Shown one piece after another: positions 17,724 through 28,369 of a DNA stretch of 64,000 nucleotides. The stretch comes from Streptomyces cyanogenus. Its GTDB lineage: Bacteria; Actinomycetota; Actinomycetes; Streptomycetales; Streptomycetaceae. The stretch is from assembly GCF_017526105.1 (NCBI RefSeq), contig NZ_CP071839.1, positions 6,215,001 through 6,279,000 on the forward strand, given 5' to 3'. Under the pieces are notes generated by a model. The model had not been told where the DNA came from and searched no databases. It was given only the letters and a program-made list of their open reading frames with translations. Position numbers and translations under genes: made by a program. How positions within the stretch are numbered: the first letter of the stretch is position 1; the number at the start of each line of letters is the position of its first letter.

Positions 17724-19301
17724 ATGCCCCCGACTCTCGCCTCGCTCGTCCACCACTCCGCGCTCAAGCTGACCGTGCGCGCGGGCGAGGACCGCCTGGA
17801 CGTGCCCGTCCGCTGGGCGCACGTCAGCGAGCTGGCCGACCCCGTGCCCTACATGGAGGGCGGCGAACTGCTCCTGATCACCGCGCTCAAGCTGGACGCG
17901 GAGGATCCGGAGGCCATGCGGCGGTATGTGCGGCGGCTGGTCGGCGCGGGGGTGGTCGGGCTGGGGTTCGCCGTCGGGGTCAACTACGAGGAGATCCCGG
18001 AGGCCCTGGTCGACGCCTGCGCACAGGAGGGGCTGCCGCTGCTGGAGGTCCCCCGCCGCACTCCCTTCCTCGCCATCAGCAAGGCCGTCTCCGCGGCGAT
18101 CGCCGCCGACCAGTACCGGGCGGTCACGGCAGGGTTCGCCGCCCAGCGCGAGCTGACCAGGCAGGCGCTGAACGCCGGCCCCGAGGGCGTGCTCACCGTG
18201 CTCGCCGCCCAGGTCGACGGCTGGGCCGCGCTGTACGACGCCTCGGGCGCCGTCGTCGCCGCCGCGCCCGAGTGGGCCGGCCGCCGCGCCGCCCGGCTCA
18301 CCACCGAGGTGGAACGGCTGCGCGAGCGGGCCGCCCCCGCGTCCTCCGTCGTCGGCGGCCCCGAGCACGAGGACCGGGTGGAGCTGCACAGCCTCGGCAC
18401 CGGCCGGCGCCCGCGCGCCGCGCTCGCCGTGGGGACGGCCGCCGCGCTCGGCACCGCCGAGCGGTACGCCGTCCACTCCGCCATCGCCCTGCTCACCCTC
18501 ACCACCGAACGCTCCCGCTCCCTGCACGCGGCCGAACAGCGCGTCGGTACGGCGGTGCTGCGCATGCTCCTGGCCGGGGAGCCCGACCACGCCCGGGCCG
18601 TCGCCGGTGACCTGTACGGCGGGCTGCTGGACGCCCCGTTCCGGATGATCGTGGCCGAGTCCGGGTCGGGTACGGCGGGCGAACCGCTGGCCGAACTCGC
18701 CGAGGCCGTGGAGTCCGCGGCGGCGCGTGCCGGTGAGGCCGTGCTGGTGGTGCCCGAGGGCGAGCGGCTGGTGGTGCTGGCCGCGGACCGGGGCGCCGCG
18801 GTGGGCGCGTGCGCCGCGATCGCGGCGGCGCGGGAAGTGGAGCGGGCGGCGCCCGAGCAGGGGCGCGTGGAGGACGACGCGCTGGTCGTCGGGCTGTCGG
18901 CGCCCGCCGGGCCGATCGCGGCGGCAGCGGCGTACAAGCAGGCCGAGCAGGCGCTGTCGGTGGCGCGGCGGCGGGGCCGGGTCCTGGTGGAGCACGAGCA
19001 GCTGGCCGCCGGGTCCGTCCTGCCGCTGCTGGCCGACGACGCGGTGAAGGCGTTCGCCGACGGGCTGTTGCGGGCGCTGCACGAGCATGACGCGACGGGC
19101 CGGGGGGACCTGGTCGCCTCGCTGCGGGCGTGGCTGTCGCGGCACGGACAGTGGGACGCCGCCGCGGCCGACCTGGGTGTCCACCGGCACACCCTGCGGT
19201 ACCGGATGCGGCGCGTCGAGGAGATCCTGGGGCGCAGCCTGGACGACCCGGACGTGCGGATGGAGCTGTGGCTCGCCCTGAAGGCGACCTCCACGGAGTA
19301 G
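17724..19301 (+). CDS. PucR-family transcriptional regulator
   Basis: A 525-residue regulator. Residues ~10-125 are the PucR N-terminal ligand domain (VRWAHVSELADPVPYMEGGELLLITALKL). The middle is a weakly conserved GGDEF-like fold. Residues ~455-520 are the HTH_30 helix-turn-helix domain (AAADLGVHRHTLRYRMRRVEEILG). PucR-type regulators act on purine, GABA and amine catabolism and usually activate neighbouring genes when a pathway metabolite binds. Its position between gabT and the second aldehyde dehydrogenase makes these genes, and perhaps the polyamine operon, likely targets. ATG 17724 has only a weak AAGG upstream. Confidence 0.88.
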   Translation: MPPTLASLVHHSALKLTVRAGEDRLDVPVRWAHVSELADPVPYMEGGELLLITALKLDAEDPEAMRRYVRRLVGAGVVGLGFAVGVNYEEIPEALVDACAQEGLPLLEVPRRTPFLAISKAVSAAIAADQYRAVTAGFAAQRELTRQALNAGPEGVLTVLAAQVDGWAALYDASGAVVAAAPEWAGRRAARLTTEVERLRERAAPASSVVGGPEHEDRVELHSLGTGRRPRAALAVGTAAALGTAERYAVHSAIALLTLTTERSRSLHAAEQRVGTAVLRMLLAGEPDHARAVAGDLYGGLLDAPFRMIVAESGSGTAGEPLAELAEAVESAAARAGEAVLVVPEGERLVVLAADRGAAVGACAAIAAAREVERAAPEQGRVEDDALVVGLSAPAGPIAAAAAYKQAEQALSVARRRGRVLVEHEQLAAGSVLPLLADDAVKAFADGLLRALHEHDATGRGDLVASLRAWLSRHGQWDAAAADLGVHRHTLRYRMRRVEEILGRSLDDPDVRMELWLALKATSTE

Positions 19302-19311
19302 GGCGCACCAC

Positions 19312-19354
19312 CCAGTAGTCCAATCAGTAGTGCCCGGTCCGTGCACTGCTACGA
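19312..19354 (+). promoter_or_regulatory. Repeated CAGTAGT motifs, candidate regulator operator
   Basis: CAGTAGT occurs twice as a direct repeat between the PucR gene and the aldehyde dehydrogenase gene. The second copy, CAGTAGTG, also forms an imperfect inverted repeat with CACTGCTA about 11 bases on. An operator for the adjacent PucR regulator is a reasonable guess. Confidence 0.3.
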
Positions 19355-19446
19355 CTCGGACAAACGACCCCCGGCCGCCCCCGCCCTACCGTGGACCACG
19401 CAAAGCAAGCAGCACACCTCCAACGCGGAAGGGCCGGGACTCGTAC

Positions 19447-20892
19447 ATGACTTCCACCCATGCCTTCTGGCTCGCCGGCCGCCAGGTCACCGGCGAGGAC
19501 ACCTTCGACGTCACCTCCCCGTGGGACGGCCGGCTCGTCGGCAAGGTCGGCGTGCCGACCGACGCCCAGGTCGAGGAGGCCGTGGCCGCCGCGTACGCCG
19601 TCCGCGAGGAGTTCGCCGCCACCCCGGCGCACGTCCGCGCCGCCGCTCTGGACCACGTCAGCAAGCGGCTGGCCGAGCGGACCGAGGAGATCGCCCAGCT
19701 GATCTCCGCCGAGAACGGCAAGCCGATCAAGTGGGCCCGCGGCGAGGTCGGCCGCGCGGTCTCCGTGTTCCGGTTCGCCGCCGAGGAGGCCCGCCGGTTC
19801 AACGGCGGCGAGGCCCAGCGGCTCGACACGGACGCCGGCGGCCAGGGCCGGCTGGCGCTCACCCGCCGCTTCCCGAAGGGCGTCGTGCTCGGCATCGCGC
19901 CGTTCAACTTCCCGCTGAACCTGTGCGCCCACAAGGTCGCCCCGGCGATCGCCGCCGGCGCCCCGATCATCCTGAAGCCGGCCCCGGCCACCCCGCTGTC
20001 CGGCCTGATCCTCGGTGACCTGCTCGCCGAGACCGACCTGCCGGCCGGGTCGTGGAGCATCCTCCCGGTGCCGAACGACAAGATGCCCGCCCTCGTCCAG
20101 GACGAGCGGCTGCCGGTCATCTCCTTCACCGGTTCCGAGAAGGTCGGCTACGCGATCATGGACTCGGTGCCGCGCAAGCACTGCACGCTGGAGCTGGGCG
20201 GCAACGGCGCCGCGGTCGTCCTCGGCGACTACGCCTCCGACGCCGACCTGGACTGGGCCGCGACCCGCATCGCGACCTTCTCCAACTACCAGGGCGGTCA
20301 GTCCTGCATCTCGGTGCAGCGCGTCATCGCGGACGCCTCCGTGTACGACCGGCTGCTGCCGCGCATCGTCGCCGCCGTCGAGGCGCAGGTCACCGGCGAC
20401 CCGTCCGACGACAAGACCGACGTCGGCCCGCTGGTCAGCGAGGACGCCGCCAAGCGCGTCGAGTCCTGGGTGAAGGAGGCCGTCGAGGCGGGCGCCACGC
20501 TCCTCACCGGCGGCGACCGTGACGGTGCCTCGTACGCGCCGACGGTCCTCACCGACGTGCCGGCGGGCGTCACCCTCGCCTGCGAGGAGGTCTTCGGTCC
20601 CGTCCTCACCGTGCAGAAGGTGGACGGCGAGGCCGAGGCGTTCGCCGCGGTCAACGACTCCAAGTACGGACTCCAGGCGGGCGTGTTCACCCACGACCTG
20701 CAGGTCGCCTTCCGTGCCCACCGTGCCCTCGAGGTCGGCGGTGTGGTGATCGGCGACGTCCCGTCCTACCGCGCCGACCAGATGCCGTACGGCGGCGCCA
20801 AGCAGTCCGGCGTGGGCCGCGAGGGCGTGCGGTTCGCGATGGAGGACTACACCTACGAGCGCGTGCTGGTCCTCACCGGTCTCGCGCTCTGA
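19447..20892 (+). CDS. Aldehyde dehydrogenase, candidate succinate-semialdehyde dehydrogenase
   Basis: A 481-residue ALDH. ATG 19447 follows a purine-rich stretch. Key sites are APFNFP (Asn), FTGSEKVGYAI, LELGGNGAAVVL (general-base Glu), YQGGQSCISVQR (catalytic Cys) and EEVFGPVLTV. It could complete the GABA route by oxidising succinate semialdehyde to succinate, given its place after PucR and near gabT. The QGGQSC context also occurs in general or phosphonate-type aldehyde dehydrogenases, so the substrate is an inference from neighbours. A strong terminator follows. Confidence 0.82.
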   Translation: MTSTHAFWLAGRQVTGEDTFDVTSPWDGRLVGKVGVPTDAQVEEAVAAAYAVREEFAATPAHVRAAALDHVSKRLAERTEEIAQLISAENGKPIKWARGEVGRAVSVFRFAAEEARRFNGGEAQRLDTDAGGQGRLALTRRFPKGVVLGIAPFNFPLNLCAHKVAPAIAAGAPIILKPAPATPLSGLILGDLLAETDLPAGSWSILPVPNDKMPALVQDERLPVISFTGSEKVGYAIMDSVPRKHCTLELGGNGAAVVLGDYASDADLDWAATRIATFSNYQGGQSCISVQRVIADASVYDRLLPRIVAAVEAQVTGDPSDDKTDVGPLVSEDAAKRVESWVKEAVEAGATLLTGGDRDGASYAPTVLTDVPAGVTLACEEVFGPVLTVQKVDGEAEAFAAVNDSKYGLQAGVFTHDLQVAFRAHRALEVGGVVIGDVPSYRADQMPYGGAKQSGVGREGVRFAMEDYTYERVLVLTGLAL

Positions 20893-20917
20893 CCTGCCAC
20901 GGACAGGTCGGCAACGG

Positions 20918-20954
20918 AACGGCCGCAGCCCACTGTGCGGGGGCTGCGGCCGTT
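20918..20954 (+). terminator. Intrinsic terminator after the aldehyde dehydrogenase gene
   Basis: A perfect 14-bp stem (20918-20931 with 20941-20954) and a 9-base loop, followed by a T-containing stretch (TCCGTTTCC). It lies 25 bp after the stop codon. Confidence 0.85.
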
Positions 20955-21043
20955 TCCGTTTCCCTCTCGCCGGGGCAATCCGGAAAGGCTCCGCGGACGT
21001 AAGGAAAGTAGGGCCGCACCCTGAGGGAAGAAGGAGGGCCATC

Positions 21044-21295
21044 ATGCGAGCATCACGCGCGAGGCGCCTCTTCGCGGCGTCCGCGGCCGGCCTGCTGATG
21101 GCCGGCGGCGCCGCGATCGGTGCAGCAGGCACAGCCTCGGCGGCAGCCCCTGCCGTGCCCACCCAGGTCACCGGCGACTGGTGCTGGGGCCACCACGGCT
21201 GGCGTTGCTTCGACCACCGCTTCGACCACCGCTTCGACCATCGCTTCGATCACCGGTTCGACAACGGAGGCGTCGTGATCATCGTGGTCAGCTAG
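21044..21295 (+). CDS. Small secreted protein with four FDHR repeats
   Basis: An 83-residue protein with AAGGAGGG directly upstream of ATG 21044. Residues 1-34 are a clear signal peptide (RASRARRLF, hydrophobic core, ASA cleavage). The mature protein is only ~48 residues: a VTGDWCWGHHGWRCFDHR segment with two cysteines, then four tandem FDHR units ending in FDN and a hydrophobic GGVVIIVVS tail. The repeat is 12 bp long in DNA but copies differ at synonymous positions, so the repeat is kept at the protein level. I do not recognise a family. His/Asp repeats and a possible disulfide suggest metal binding or surface attachment, unproven. Confidence 0.75.
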   Translation: MRASRARRLFAASAAGLLMAGGAAIGAAGTASAAAPAVPTQVTGDWCWGHHGWRCFDHRFDHRFDHRFDHRFDNGGVVIIVVS

Positions 21296-21471
21296 CGGTG
21301 ACGGGGCACGTCCGCCTCCACTGGGCCCGGCACCGGTGCCTTCCGGTTCCGGGCCCCTCCCGGTGTCGCGCCTCTGCGGACCCTCAACCCAAGATGCCGA
21401 CGTGCGCGAGCCGCAGTGGGGCCGCGCAGGCTGAGGTGGACGTGGACGCCCTCGGCAAGGGTGACCATCCA

Positions 21472-21663
21472 GTGAGTGACACCACCAGTGCCACGCTGAA
21501 CCCGGACGACCTCACCCGGGCACTCGTTCGGCGCAATCTGCTGCGGAACGACAAGTACATCCCCGGGATCGAGGCCGGCACCGAGGTCTTCAAGGGCTCG
21601 GGGCGCCTCGATACCCGTCCGACTCGGTCGGAATCGGCTGAGCGGACGCGCGAGGGGTGGTGA
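21472..21663 (+). CDS. Short hypothetical ORF, possibly a truncated gene
   Basis: GTG 21472 is preceded by AAGGGTGA at a good distance. The 63-residue product starts VSDTTSATLNPDDLTRALVRRNLL and has strongly G/C-biased third codon positions over its first ~47 codons, as real Streptomyces genes do. The final ~15 residues (RPTRSESAERTREGW) look less coding. It may be an intact small protein or the 5' stub of a deleted gene. No family recognised. Confidence 0.4.
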   Translation: MSDTTSATLNPDDLTRALVRRNLLRNDKYIPGIEAGTEVFKGSGRLDTRPTRSESAERTREGW

Positions 21664-21753
21664 GGACGGCCCGTTTCGGGTACCAACGATCCAGTAGCAC
21701 TGGTCGGTAACGAACGGTCCCAGTCGTCCCTCTTTGCGGCGAGGTGAGCCTCA

Positions 21754-23688
21754 ATGACCGCCACCACCCCACGCACCACCGTCACCGAGCGCGAGGCCCG
21801 CAGGGTGGCGGAGGCCGCCCGGGAACAGGACTGGCGCAAGCCCAGCTTCGCCAAGGAACTGTTCCTCGGGCGCTTCCGGCTCGACCTCATCCACCCCCAC
21901 CCGCTCCCCGACGAGGAGTCCGTCCGGCGCGGTGAGGAGTTCCTGGCGAAACTCCGCGCCTTCTGCGAGACGGAGATCGACTCCGCCCGCATCGAGCGCG
22001 AGGCCCGCATCCCCGACGAGGTCGTGGCCGGGCTGAAGGAGCTCGGCGCCCTCGGCATGAAGATCGACCCCAAGTACGGCGGTCTCGGCCTCACCCAGCT
22101 CTACTACAACAAGGCCCTTGCCCTGGTCGGCTCCGTCAGCCCCGCCGTCGGCGCGCTGCTCTCCGCCCACCAGTCGATCGGCGTCCCGCAGCCGCTGAAG
22201 CTGTTCGGCACCCAGGAGCAGAAGGACGCCTTCCTGCCCCGCTGCGCCCGCACCGACATCTCCGCGTTCCTGCTCACCGAGCCGGACGTGGGCTCCGACC
22301 CGGCCCGCCTGGCCACCACGGCCGTACCCGACGGCGACGAGTACGTCCTCGACGGCGTGAAGCTGTGGACCACCAACGGGGTGGTCGCCGACCTGCTCGT
22401 GGTGATGGCGCGGGTGCCGAAGTCCGAGGGGCACAAGGGCGGCATCACCGCGTTCGTCGTGGAGGCCACCGCCGAGGGCGTCACCGTCGAGAACCGCAAC
22501 GCCTTCATGGGGCTGCGCGGCATCGAGAACGGCGTCACCCGCTTCCACCGGGTCAGGGTCCCGGCCGCCCACCGGATCGGCCCGGAGGGCGCGGGCCTGA
22601 AGATCGCGCTGACGACGCTGAACACCGGGCGGCTGTCGCTGCCGGCGATGTGCGCGGGCGCCGGCAAGTGGTGCCTGAAGATCGCCCGCGAGTGGTCGGC
22701 GGAGCGCGAGCAGTGGGGCAAGCCGGTCGCGCTGCACGAGGCCGTCGGCTCCAAGATCAGCTTCATCGCGGCCACCACCTTCGCGCTGGAGGCCGTGGTC
22801 GACCTGTCCTCGCAGATGGCCGACGAGGACCGCAACGACATCCGCATCGAGGCCGCCCTCGCCAAGCTCTACGGCTCCGAGATGTCCTGGAGGATGGCCG
22901 ACGAACTGGTCCAGATCCGCGGCGGGCGCGGCTACGAGACGGCCGAGTCGCTCAGGGCGCGCGGCGAACGCCCGGTCCCGGCCGAGCAGATCCTGCGCGA
23001 CCTGCGCATCAACCGCATCTTCGAGGGCTCCACGGAGATCATGCACCTGCTGATCGCCCGCGAGGCCGTCGACGCCCACCTCTCGGTCGCCGGCGACCTC
23101 ATCGACCCCGACAAGCCGCTGTCCGCCAAGGCCAGGGCGGGCGCGAACGCGGGCGTCTTCTACGCCAAGTGGCTGCCGAAGCTGGTCGCCGGACCGGGCC
23201 AGCTGCCGACGGCGTACGGCGAGTTCAAGCACGGCATCGACCTCTCCGGGCACCTGCGCTACGTCGAGCGCACGGCCCGCAAGCTGGCCCGGTCCACCTT
23301 CTACGCCATGTCCCGCTGGCAGGGCCGGATGGAGACCAAGCAGGGCTTCCTCGGCCGGATCGTGGACATCGGCGCCGAGCTGTTCGCGATGAGCGCGGCC
23401 TGTGTCCGCGCCGAGCGGCTGTGGCGGGAGGGCGAGCACGGCCGCGAGGCCTACCAGCTCGCCGACGCCTTCTGCCGCCAGGCCCGCATCCGGGTGGACG
23501 AGCTCTTCGGCCGGCTGTGGACCAACACCGACGACCTCGACCGCAAGGTGGTCAGGGCCGCCCTCGCCGGCGCCTACACGTGGCTGGAGGAGGGCGTCCT
23601 CGACCCGTCGGGCGAGGGGCCGTGGATCGCGGATGCGACCCCCGGACCCGCCGTCCGCGAGAACGCCCGCCGTCCCTTCGGGAGCTAG
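21754..23688 (+). CDS. Acyl-CoA dehydrogenase (long-form)
   Basis: A 644-residue flavoenzyme. ATG 21754 follows GAGGTGA. The core contains the helical N-domain, AFLLTEPDVGSDPARLATTA (FAD/substrate strand), KLWTTNGVVADLLVVMA, and the C-terminal helical domain with LYGSEMSWRMADELVQIRGGRGYETAES and RDLRINRIFEGSTEIMHLLI. The acyl-CoA dehydrogenase core is ~400-450 residues; the extra ~150 residues at the C-terminus resemble very-long-chain (ACAD9/VLCAD-like) dehydrogenases. It catalyses the first dehydrogenation of fatty-acyl-CoA beta-oxidation. It stands alone; its stop overlaps the stop of the convergent gene at 23685. Confidence 0.92.
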   Translation: MTATTPRTTVTEREARRVAEAAREQDWRKPSFAKELFLGRFRLDLIHPHPLPDEESVRRGEEFLAKLRAFCETEIDSARIEREARIPDEVVAGLKELGALGMKIDPKYGGLGLTQLYYNKALALVGSVSPAVGALLSAHQSIGVPQPLKLFGTQEQKDAFLPRCARTDISAFLLTEPDVGSDPARLATTAVPDGDEYVLDGVKLWTTNGVVADLLVVMARVPKSEGHKGGITAFVVEATAEGVTVENRNAFMGLRGIENGVTRFHRVRVPAAHRIGPEGAGLKIALTTLNTGRLSLPAMCAGAGKWCLKIAREWSAEREQWGKPVALHEAVGSKISFIAATTFALEAVVDLSSQMADEDRNDIRIEAALAKLYGSEMSWRMADELVQIRGGRGYETAESLRARGERPVPAEQILRDLRINRIFEGSTEIMHLLIAREAVDAHLSVAGDLIDPDKPLSAKARAGANAGVFYAKWLPKLVAGPGQLPTAYGEFKHGIDLSGHLRYVERTARKLARSTFYAMSRWQGRMETKQGFLGRIVDIGAELFAMSAACVRAERLWREGEHGREAYQLADAFCRQARIRVDELFGRLWTNTDDLDRKVVRAALAGAYTWLEEGVLDPSGEGPWIADATPGPAVRENARRPFGS

Positions 23689-24143
23689 CAGTACTTGTCG
23701 CTCGGGTCCCGCGTCGTCCAGGAGCAGGTGTCGACCCTGCTGCCGCTCGCCCTGGTCAGGGTCGCCGTGTCCTTGTCGTTGTTCCAGACGTAGGCACGGC
23801 GGTCCTGGTACTTGTCCGAGGTGGTGTCCGAGCCGCTGCCGGTGTGGACCTTCAGGTACTTCCCGGCGCCGATCCTGACGTTCCCGAAGACGTACCTGTG
23901 GTTCGAGGCGTCCTTCAGCACCCACCCCTTGAGCGAGACCGCCGAACCGCTGGTGTTCTTCAGCTGCACCCACTCGGCGTTCAGGCTCTTGTTCGAGCGG
24001 TTGTCCGAGCCGGGGCTGTCGAACCACACATGGTGGATCTTCACGCCCCCGGCGGCCTCGGCCGGGGTGCTGAGCAGGGTGCCGGTGAGCAGGGCCGCGC
24101 CGGCGAGAGCGGGCAGGGCCGCGCGTATGCGCACAGTACGCAT
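23685..24143 (-). CDS. Secreted lamin-tail domain protein
   Basis: A 152-residue exported protein on the minus strand. ATG 24143 is preferred over the TTG at 24146; a GGGGGGA tract lies upstream. Residues 1-31 are a signal peptide ending near TPAEAAG. The rest is one lamin-tail (LTD) beta-sandwich: VKIHHVWFDSPGSDNRSNKSLNAEWVQLKNTSGSAVSLKGWVLKDASNHRYVF, then VHTGSGSDT and YVWNNDKDTATL. Such domains in Streptomyces are small extracellular proteins of unknown role, sometimes attached to nucleases; no nuclease domain is present. The terminal cysteine may pair with Cys near residue 142. Confidence 0.85.
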   Translation of the reverse strand: MRTVRIRAALPALAGAALLTGTLLSTPAEAAGGVKIHHVWFDSPGSDNRSNKSLNAEWVQLKNTSGSAVSLKGWVLKDASNHRYVFGNVRIGAGKYLKVHTGSGSDTTSDKYQDRRAYVWNNDKDTATLTRASGSRVDTCSWTTRDPSDKYC

Positions 24144-24326
24144 CAAGAGATCCCCCCAAGGATGTCGTCCGCGAATCGTGTGGAACGAAGTGTTATCACA
24201 TGATCTTCACGGGGACTCCACAATGCCCGAGGAGGCACTCGACCGAGGGATGCGCACGACCGGGGAACGCACTCGGCCGAGGGACGCGCTGTCGGGGTCG
24301 TCACCGCGTGCGGCCACAATGGGGGG

Positions 24327-25598
24327 ATGACCGACAGTCCCGCCCGTCCGGCACCCCTTGCCGACCCGCACCTCGTCTACGACCCCGTCCCCGGGGACGG
24401 CCCCAAGGACGTGGTGATCCTCGGCTCCACCGGATCCATCGGCACCCAGGCCATCGACCTCGTGCTGCGCAACCCCGACCGCTTCCGGGTCACCGCCCTC
24501 TCCGCGAACGGCGGGCGGGTGGCCCTCCTCGCCGAGCAGGCGCACCGGCTGCGGGTGCGCACCGTCGCGGTCGCCCGCGAGGACGTCGTACCCGCGCTGC
24601 GCGAGGCGCTCGCCGCCGAGTACGGCAGCGGCGAACCGCTGCCCGAGATCCTCGCCGGACCCGACGCGGCCACCCAGGCCGCCGCCTCCGACTGCCACAC
24701 CGTGCTCAACGGCATCACCGGCTCCATCGGCCTCGCCCCGACCCTCGCCGCCCTGGAGGCGGGCCGCACGCTCGCGCTCGCCAACAAGGAATCGCTGATC
24801 GTCGGCGGCCCGCTGGTCACCGCCCTCGCGAAGCCGGGCCAGATCATCCCGGTCGACTCCGAGCACGCGGCCCTCTTCCAGGCGCTCGCCGCCGGCACCC
24901 GGGCCGACGTCCGCAAGCTCGTCGTCACCGCCTCCGGCGGCCCCTTCCGCGGCCGGACCAGGGACGAACTGGCCCACGTCACCGTCGCGGACGCCCTCGC
25001 CCACCCCACCTGGGCGATGGGCCCGGTGATCACGGTCAACTCCGCGACCCTGGTCAACAAGGGGCTGGAGGTCATCGAGGCACACCTGCTCTACGACATT
25101 CCCTTCGACCGCATTGAGGTGGTCGTGCACCCGCAGTCGTATGTCCACTCGATGGTCGAGTTCACCGACGGATCCACGATCGCCCAGGCGACGCCCCCGG
25201 ACATGCGCGGGCCCATCGCCATCGGTCTGGGCTGGCCCGAACGCGTTCCCGACGCGGCGCCCGCCTTCGACTGGAGCAAGGCCTCCACCTGGGAGTTCTT
25301 CCCGCTGGACGACGAGGCCTTTCCCTCGGTGAACCTCGCCCGGCACGTGGGGCGGCTCGCGGGCACGGCCCCGGCGGTGTTCAATGCCGCCAACGAGGAG
25401 TGCGTCGCGGCCTTCCTGAGCGGCGCGCTGCCCTTCAACGGCATCATGGAGACCGTCATCCGGGTGGTCGAGGAGCACGGCACCCCGGTCACGGGAACCT
25501 CACTCACCGTGTCGGACGTCCTCGAAGCGGAGACCTGGGCGCGGGCCCGGGCCCGTGAACTCACAGCCACGACGGCAACCGCGGAGGCGCGTGCATGA
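24327..25598 (+). CDS. dxr: 1-deoxy-D-xylulose 5-phosphate reductoisomerase
   Basis: A 423-residue enzyme of the non-mevalonate isoprenoid pathway; it converts DXP to 2-C-methylerythritol 4-phosphate with NADPH. The Rossmann motif [17 protein letters not shown] is near residue 30. NKESLIVGG and [12 protein letters not shown] (metal and substrate binding) lie in the middle, and [26 protein letters not shown] follows. The N-terminus has ~25 residues before the Rossmann fold, common in actinobacteria. Its stop overlaps the start of the next gene (ATGA). ispG, another enzyme of the pathway, is two genes away. Confidence 0.95.
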   Translation: MTDSPARPAPLADPHLVYDPVPGDGPKDVVILGSTGSIGTQAIDLVLRNPDRFRVTALSANGGRVALLAEQAHRLRVRTVAVAREDVVPALREALAAEYGSGEPLPEILAGPDAATQAAASDCHTVLNGITGSIGLAPTLAALEAGRTLALANKESLIVGGPLVTALAKPGQIIPVDSEHAALFQALAAGTRADVRKLVVTASGGPFRGRTRDELAHVTVADALAHPTWAMGPVITVNSATLVNKGLEVIEAHLLYDIPFDRIEVVVHPQSYVHSMVEFTDGSTIAQATPPDMRGPIAIGLGWPERVPDAAPAFDWSKASTWEFFPLDDEAFPSVNLARHVGRLAGTAPAVFNAANEECVAAFLSGALPFNGIMETVIRVVEEHGTPVTGTSLTVSDVLEAETWARARARELTATTATAEARA

Positions 25599-26899
25599 CG
25601 ACCTTGATGTTCATCCTCGGCATAGTGGTCTTCGCGGTGGGCCTGCTCGTCTCGATCGCGTGGCACGAGCTGGGGCACCTGTCCACGGCCAAGCTCTTCG
25701 GCATCCGCGTCCCGCAGTACATGGTCGGCTTCGGCCCGACCGTCTGGTCGCGGAAGAAGGGCGAGACCGAGTACGGCATCAAGGCGATCCCGCTCGGCGG
25801 CTACATCCGCATGATCGGGATGTTCCCGCCCGACGACTCCGGCCGCATCACCGCCCGCTCCACCTCACCGTGGCGCGGCATGATCGAGGACGCCCGCTCG
25901 GCGGCCTTCGAGGAACTCCGGCCGGGTGACGAGACGCGCATGTTCTACACGCGCAAGCCGTGGAAGCGGGTCATCGTCATGTTCGCGGGCCCCTTCATGA
26001 ACCTGGTGCTCGCGATCGGCCTGTTCCTCACCGTGCTGATGGGCTTCGGCATCCAGCAGCAGACCACCACCGTCGCCTCCGTCTCGCCCTGCGTCATCGC
26101 GCAGAGCGAGCACCGCGACAGCTGCAAGAAGTCCGACCCGGCCTCCCCGGCCGAGGCCGCCGGCATGAAGAAGCGCGACAAGATCGTCGCCTTCGACGGC
26201 AAGCCGACCAGGGACTGGAACACCCTGTCGGACCTCATCCGGGTCAGCGCGGGCAAGACCGTGCCGATCGTCGTCGAGCGGGACGGCAAGCAGCTCACCC
26301 TGCACGCGAAGATCGCCACCAACATGGTCGCCAAGAAGGACTCCGGCGGCGGTTACGTCGAGGGCCGGTACGTGAAGGCCGGCTTCCTCGGCTTCAGCGC
26401 CGCGACCGGTGTCGTCAAGCAGGACTTCGGCGAGTCCGTGACCTGGATGACCGACCGGGTCGGTGACGCCGTCGACTCCCTCGTCGCCCTGCCCGGCAAG
26501 ATCCCGGCCCTGTGGGACGCCGCCTTCGGCGACGGCCCGCGCGAACCGGACTCCCCGATGGGCATCGTCGGCGCGGCCCGGGTCACCGGCGAGATCGCCA
26601 CCCTGGACATCCCCGCCTCGCAGCAGCTGGCGATGTTCGTCTTCGTCCTGGCCGGCTTCAACCTCTCCCTGTTCCTGTTCAACATGCTCCCGCTGCTCCC
26701 GCTCGACGGCGGGCACATCGCGGGTGCCCTCTGGGAGTCGCTGCGGCGGAACGTGGCCCGGGTGCTGCGCCGGCCCGACCCCGGTCCGTTCGACGTCGCC
26801 AAGCTGATGCCGGTGGCGTACGTGGTGGCCGGGATCTTCGTCTGCTTCACCGTCCTGGTGCTGATCGCCGACGTGGTCAACCCGGTGAAAATCTCCTAG
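25595..26899 (+). CDS. rseP: Site-2 intramembrane metalloprotease (RseP/Rip1 family)
   Basis: A 434-residue M50 zinc protease. The zinc motif HELGH is in the first membrane helix near residue 23 ([17 protein letters not shown]). A PDZ domain lies around 170-260 ([22 protein letters not shown]), and the third zinc ligand is in [19 protein letters not shown] near 370. Four hydrophobic segments fit the family. In other bacteria it cuts anti-sigma factors within the membrane. The ATG overlaps the dxr stop, the same order as in many actinobacteria (dxr-rip-ispG). A terminator follows. Confidence 0.93.
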   Translation: MTTLMFILGIVVFAVGLLVSIAWHELGHLSTAKLFGIRVPQYMVGFGPTVWSRKKGETEYGIKAIPLGGYIRMIGMFPPDDSGRITARSTSPWRGMIEDARSAAFEELRPGDETRMFYTRKPWKRVIVMFAGPFMNLVLAIGLFLTVLMGFGIQQQTTTVASVSPCVIAQSEHRDSCKKSDPASPAEAAGMKKRDKIVAFDGKPTRDWNTLSDLIRVSAGKTVPIVVERDGKQLTLHAKIATNMVAKKDSGGGYVEGRYVKAGFLGFSAATGVVKQDFGESVTWMTDRVGDAVDSLVALPGKIPALWDAAFGDGPREPDSPMGIVGAARVTGEIATLDIPASQQLAMFVFVLAGFNLSLFLFNMLPLLPLDGGHIAGALWESLRRNVARVLRRPDPGPFDVAKLMPVAYVVAGIFVCFTVLVLIADVVNPVKIS

Positions 26900-26914
26900 C
26901 CACCCGTCGTTCAC

Positions 26915-26946
26915 GGCGGCCCGGAACCCGGTGGTTCCGGGCCGCC
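26915..26946 (+). terminator. Terminator between the site-2 protease gene and ispG
   Basis: A perfect 14-bp GC-rich stem (26915-26928 with 26933-26946) and a CGGT loop, 15 bp after the protease stop. ispG, starting at 27069, then needs its own promoter or read-through. Confidence 0.8.
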
Positions 26947-27068
26947 TCCCATCGGGTGCCTTCCCGGGTGGGATGTGCTGACGCCCGGGCCCGTGCCGTA
27001 ATCTCGAAGCCTGGAGCCCGCCGTTCACGGGACCGGACCTTGATCCACGACTTGGGGTTGCACAGCAG

Positions 27069-28226
<1,158 letters not shown>

Positions 28227-28369
28227 CCCCTCCCGGCCGGGCGCCGGACTCCGGGCCGGATGCGCGCGCCGCGGACCCGGCCCCGAGGCGGGGATCCGGA
28301 GTGGTCCCTCGCCGCCGAACCGGGGGCGGCGCGGTGGAAACCCGGCAGGTACAGTGCGTGGATCAGGCA

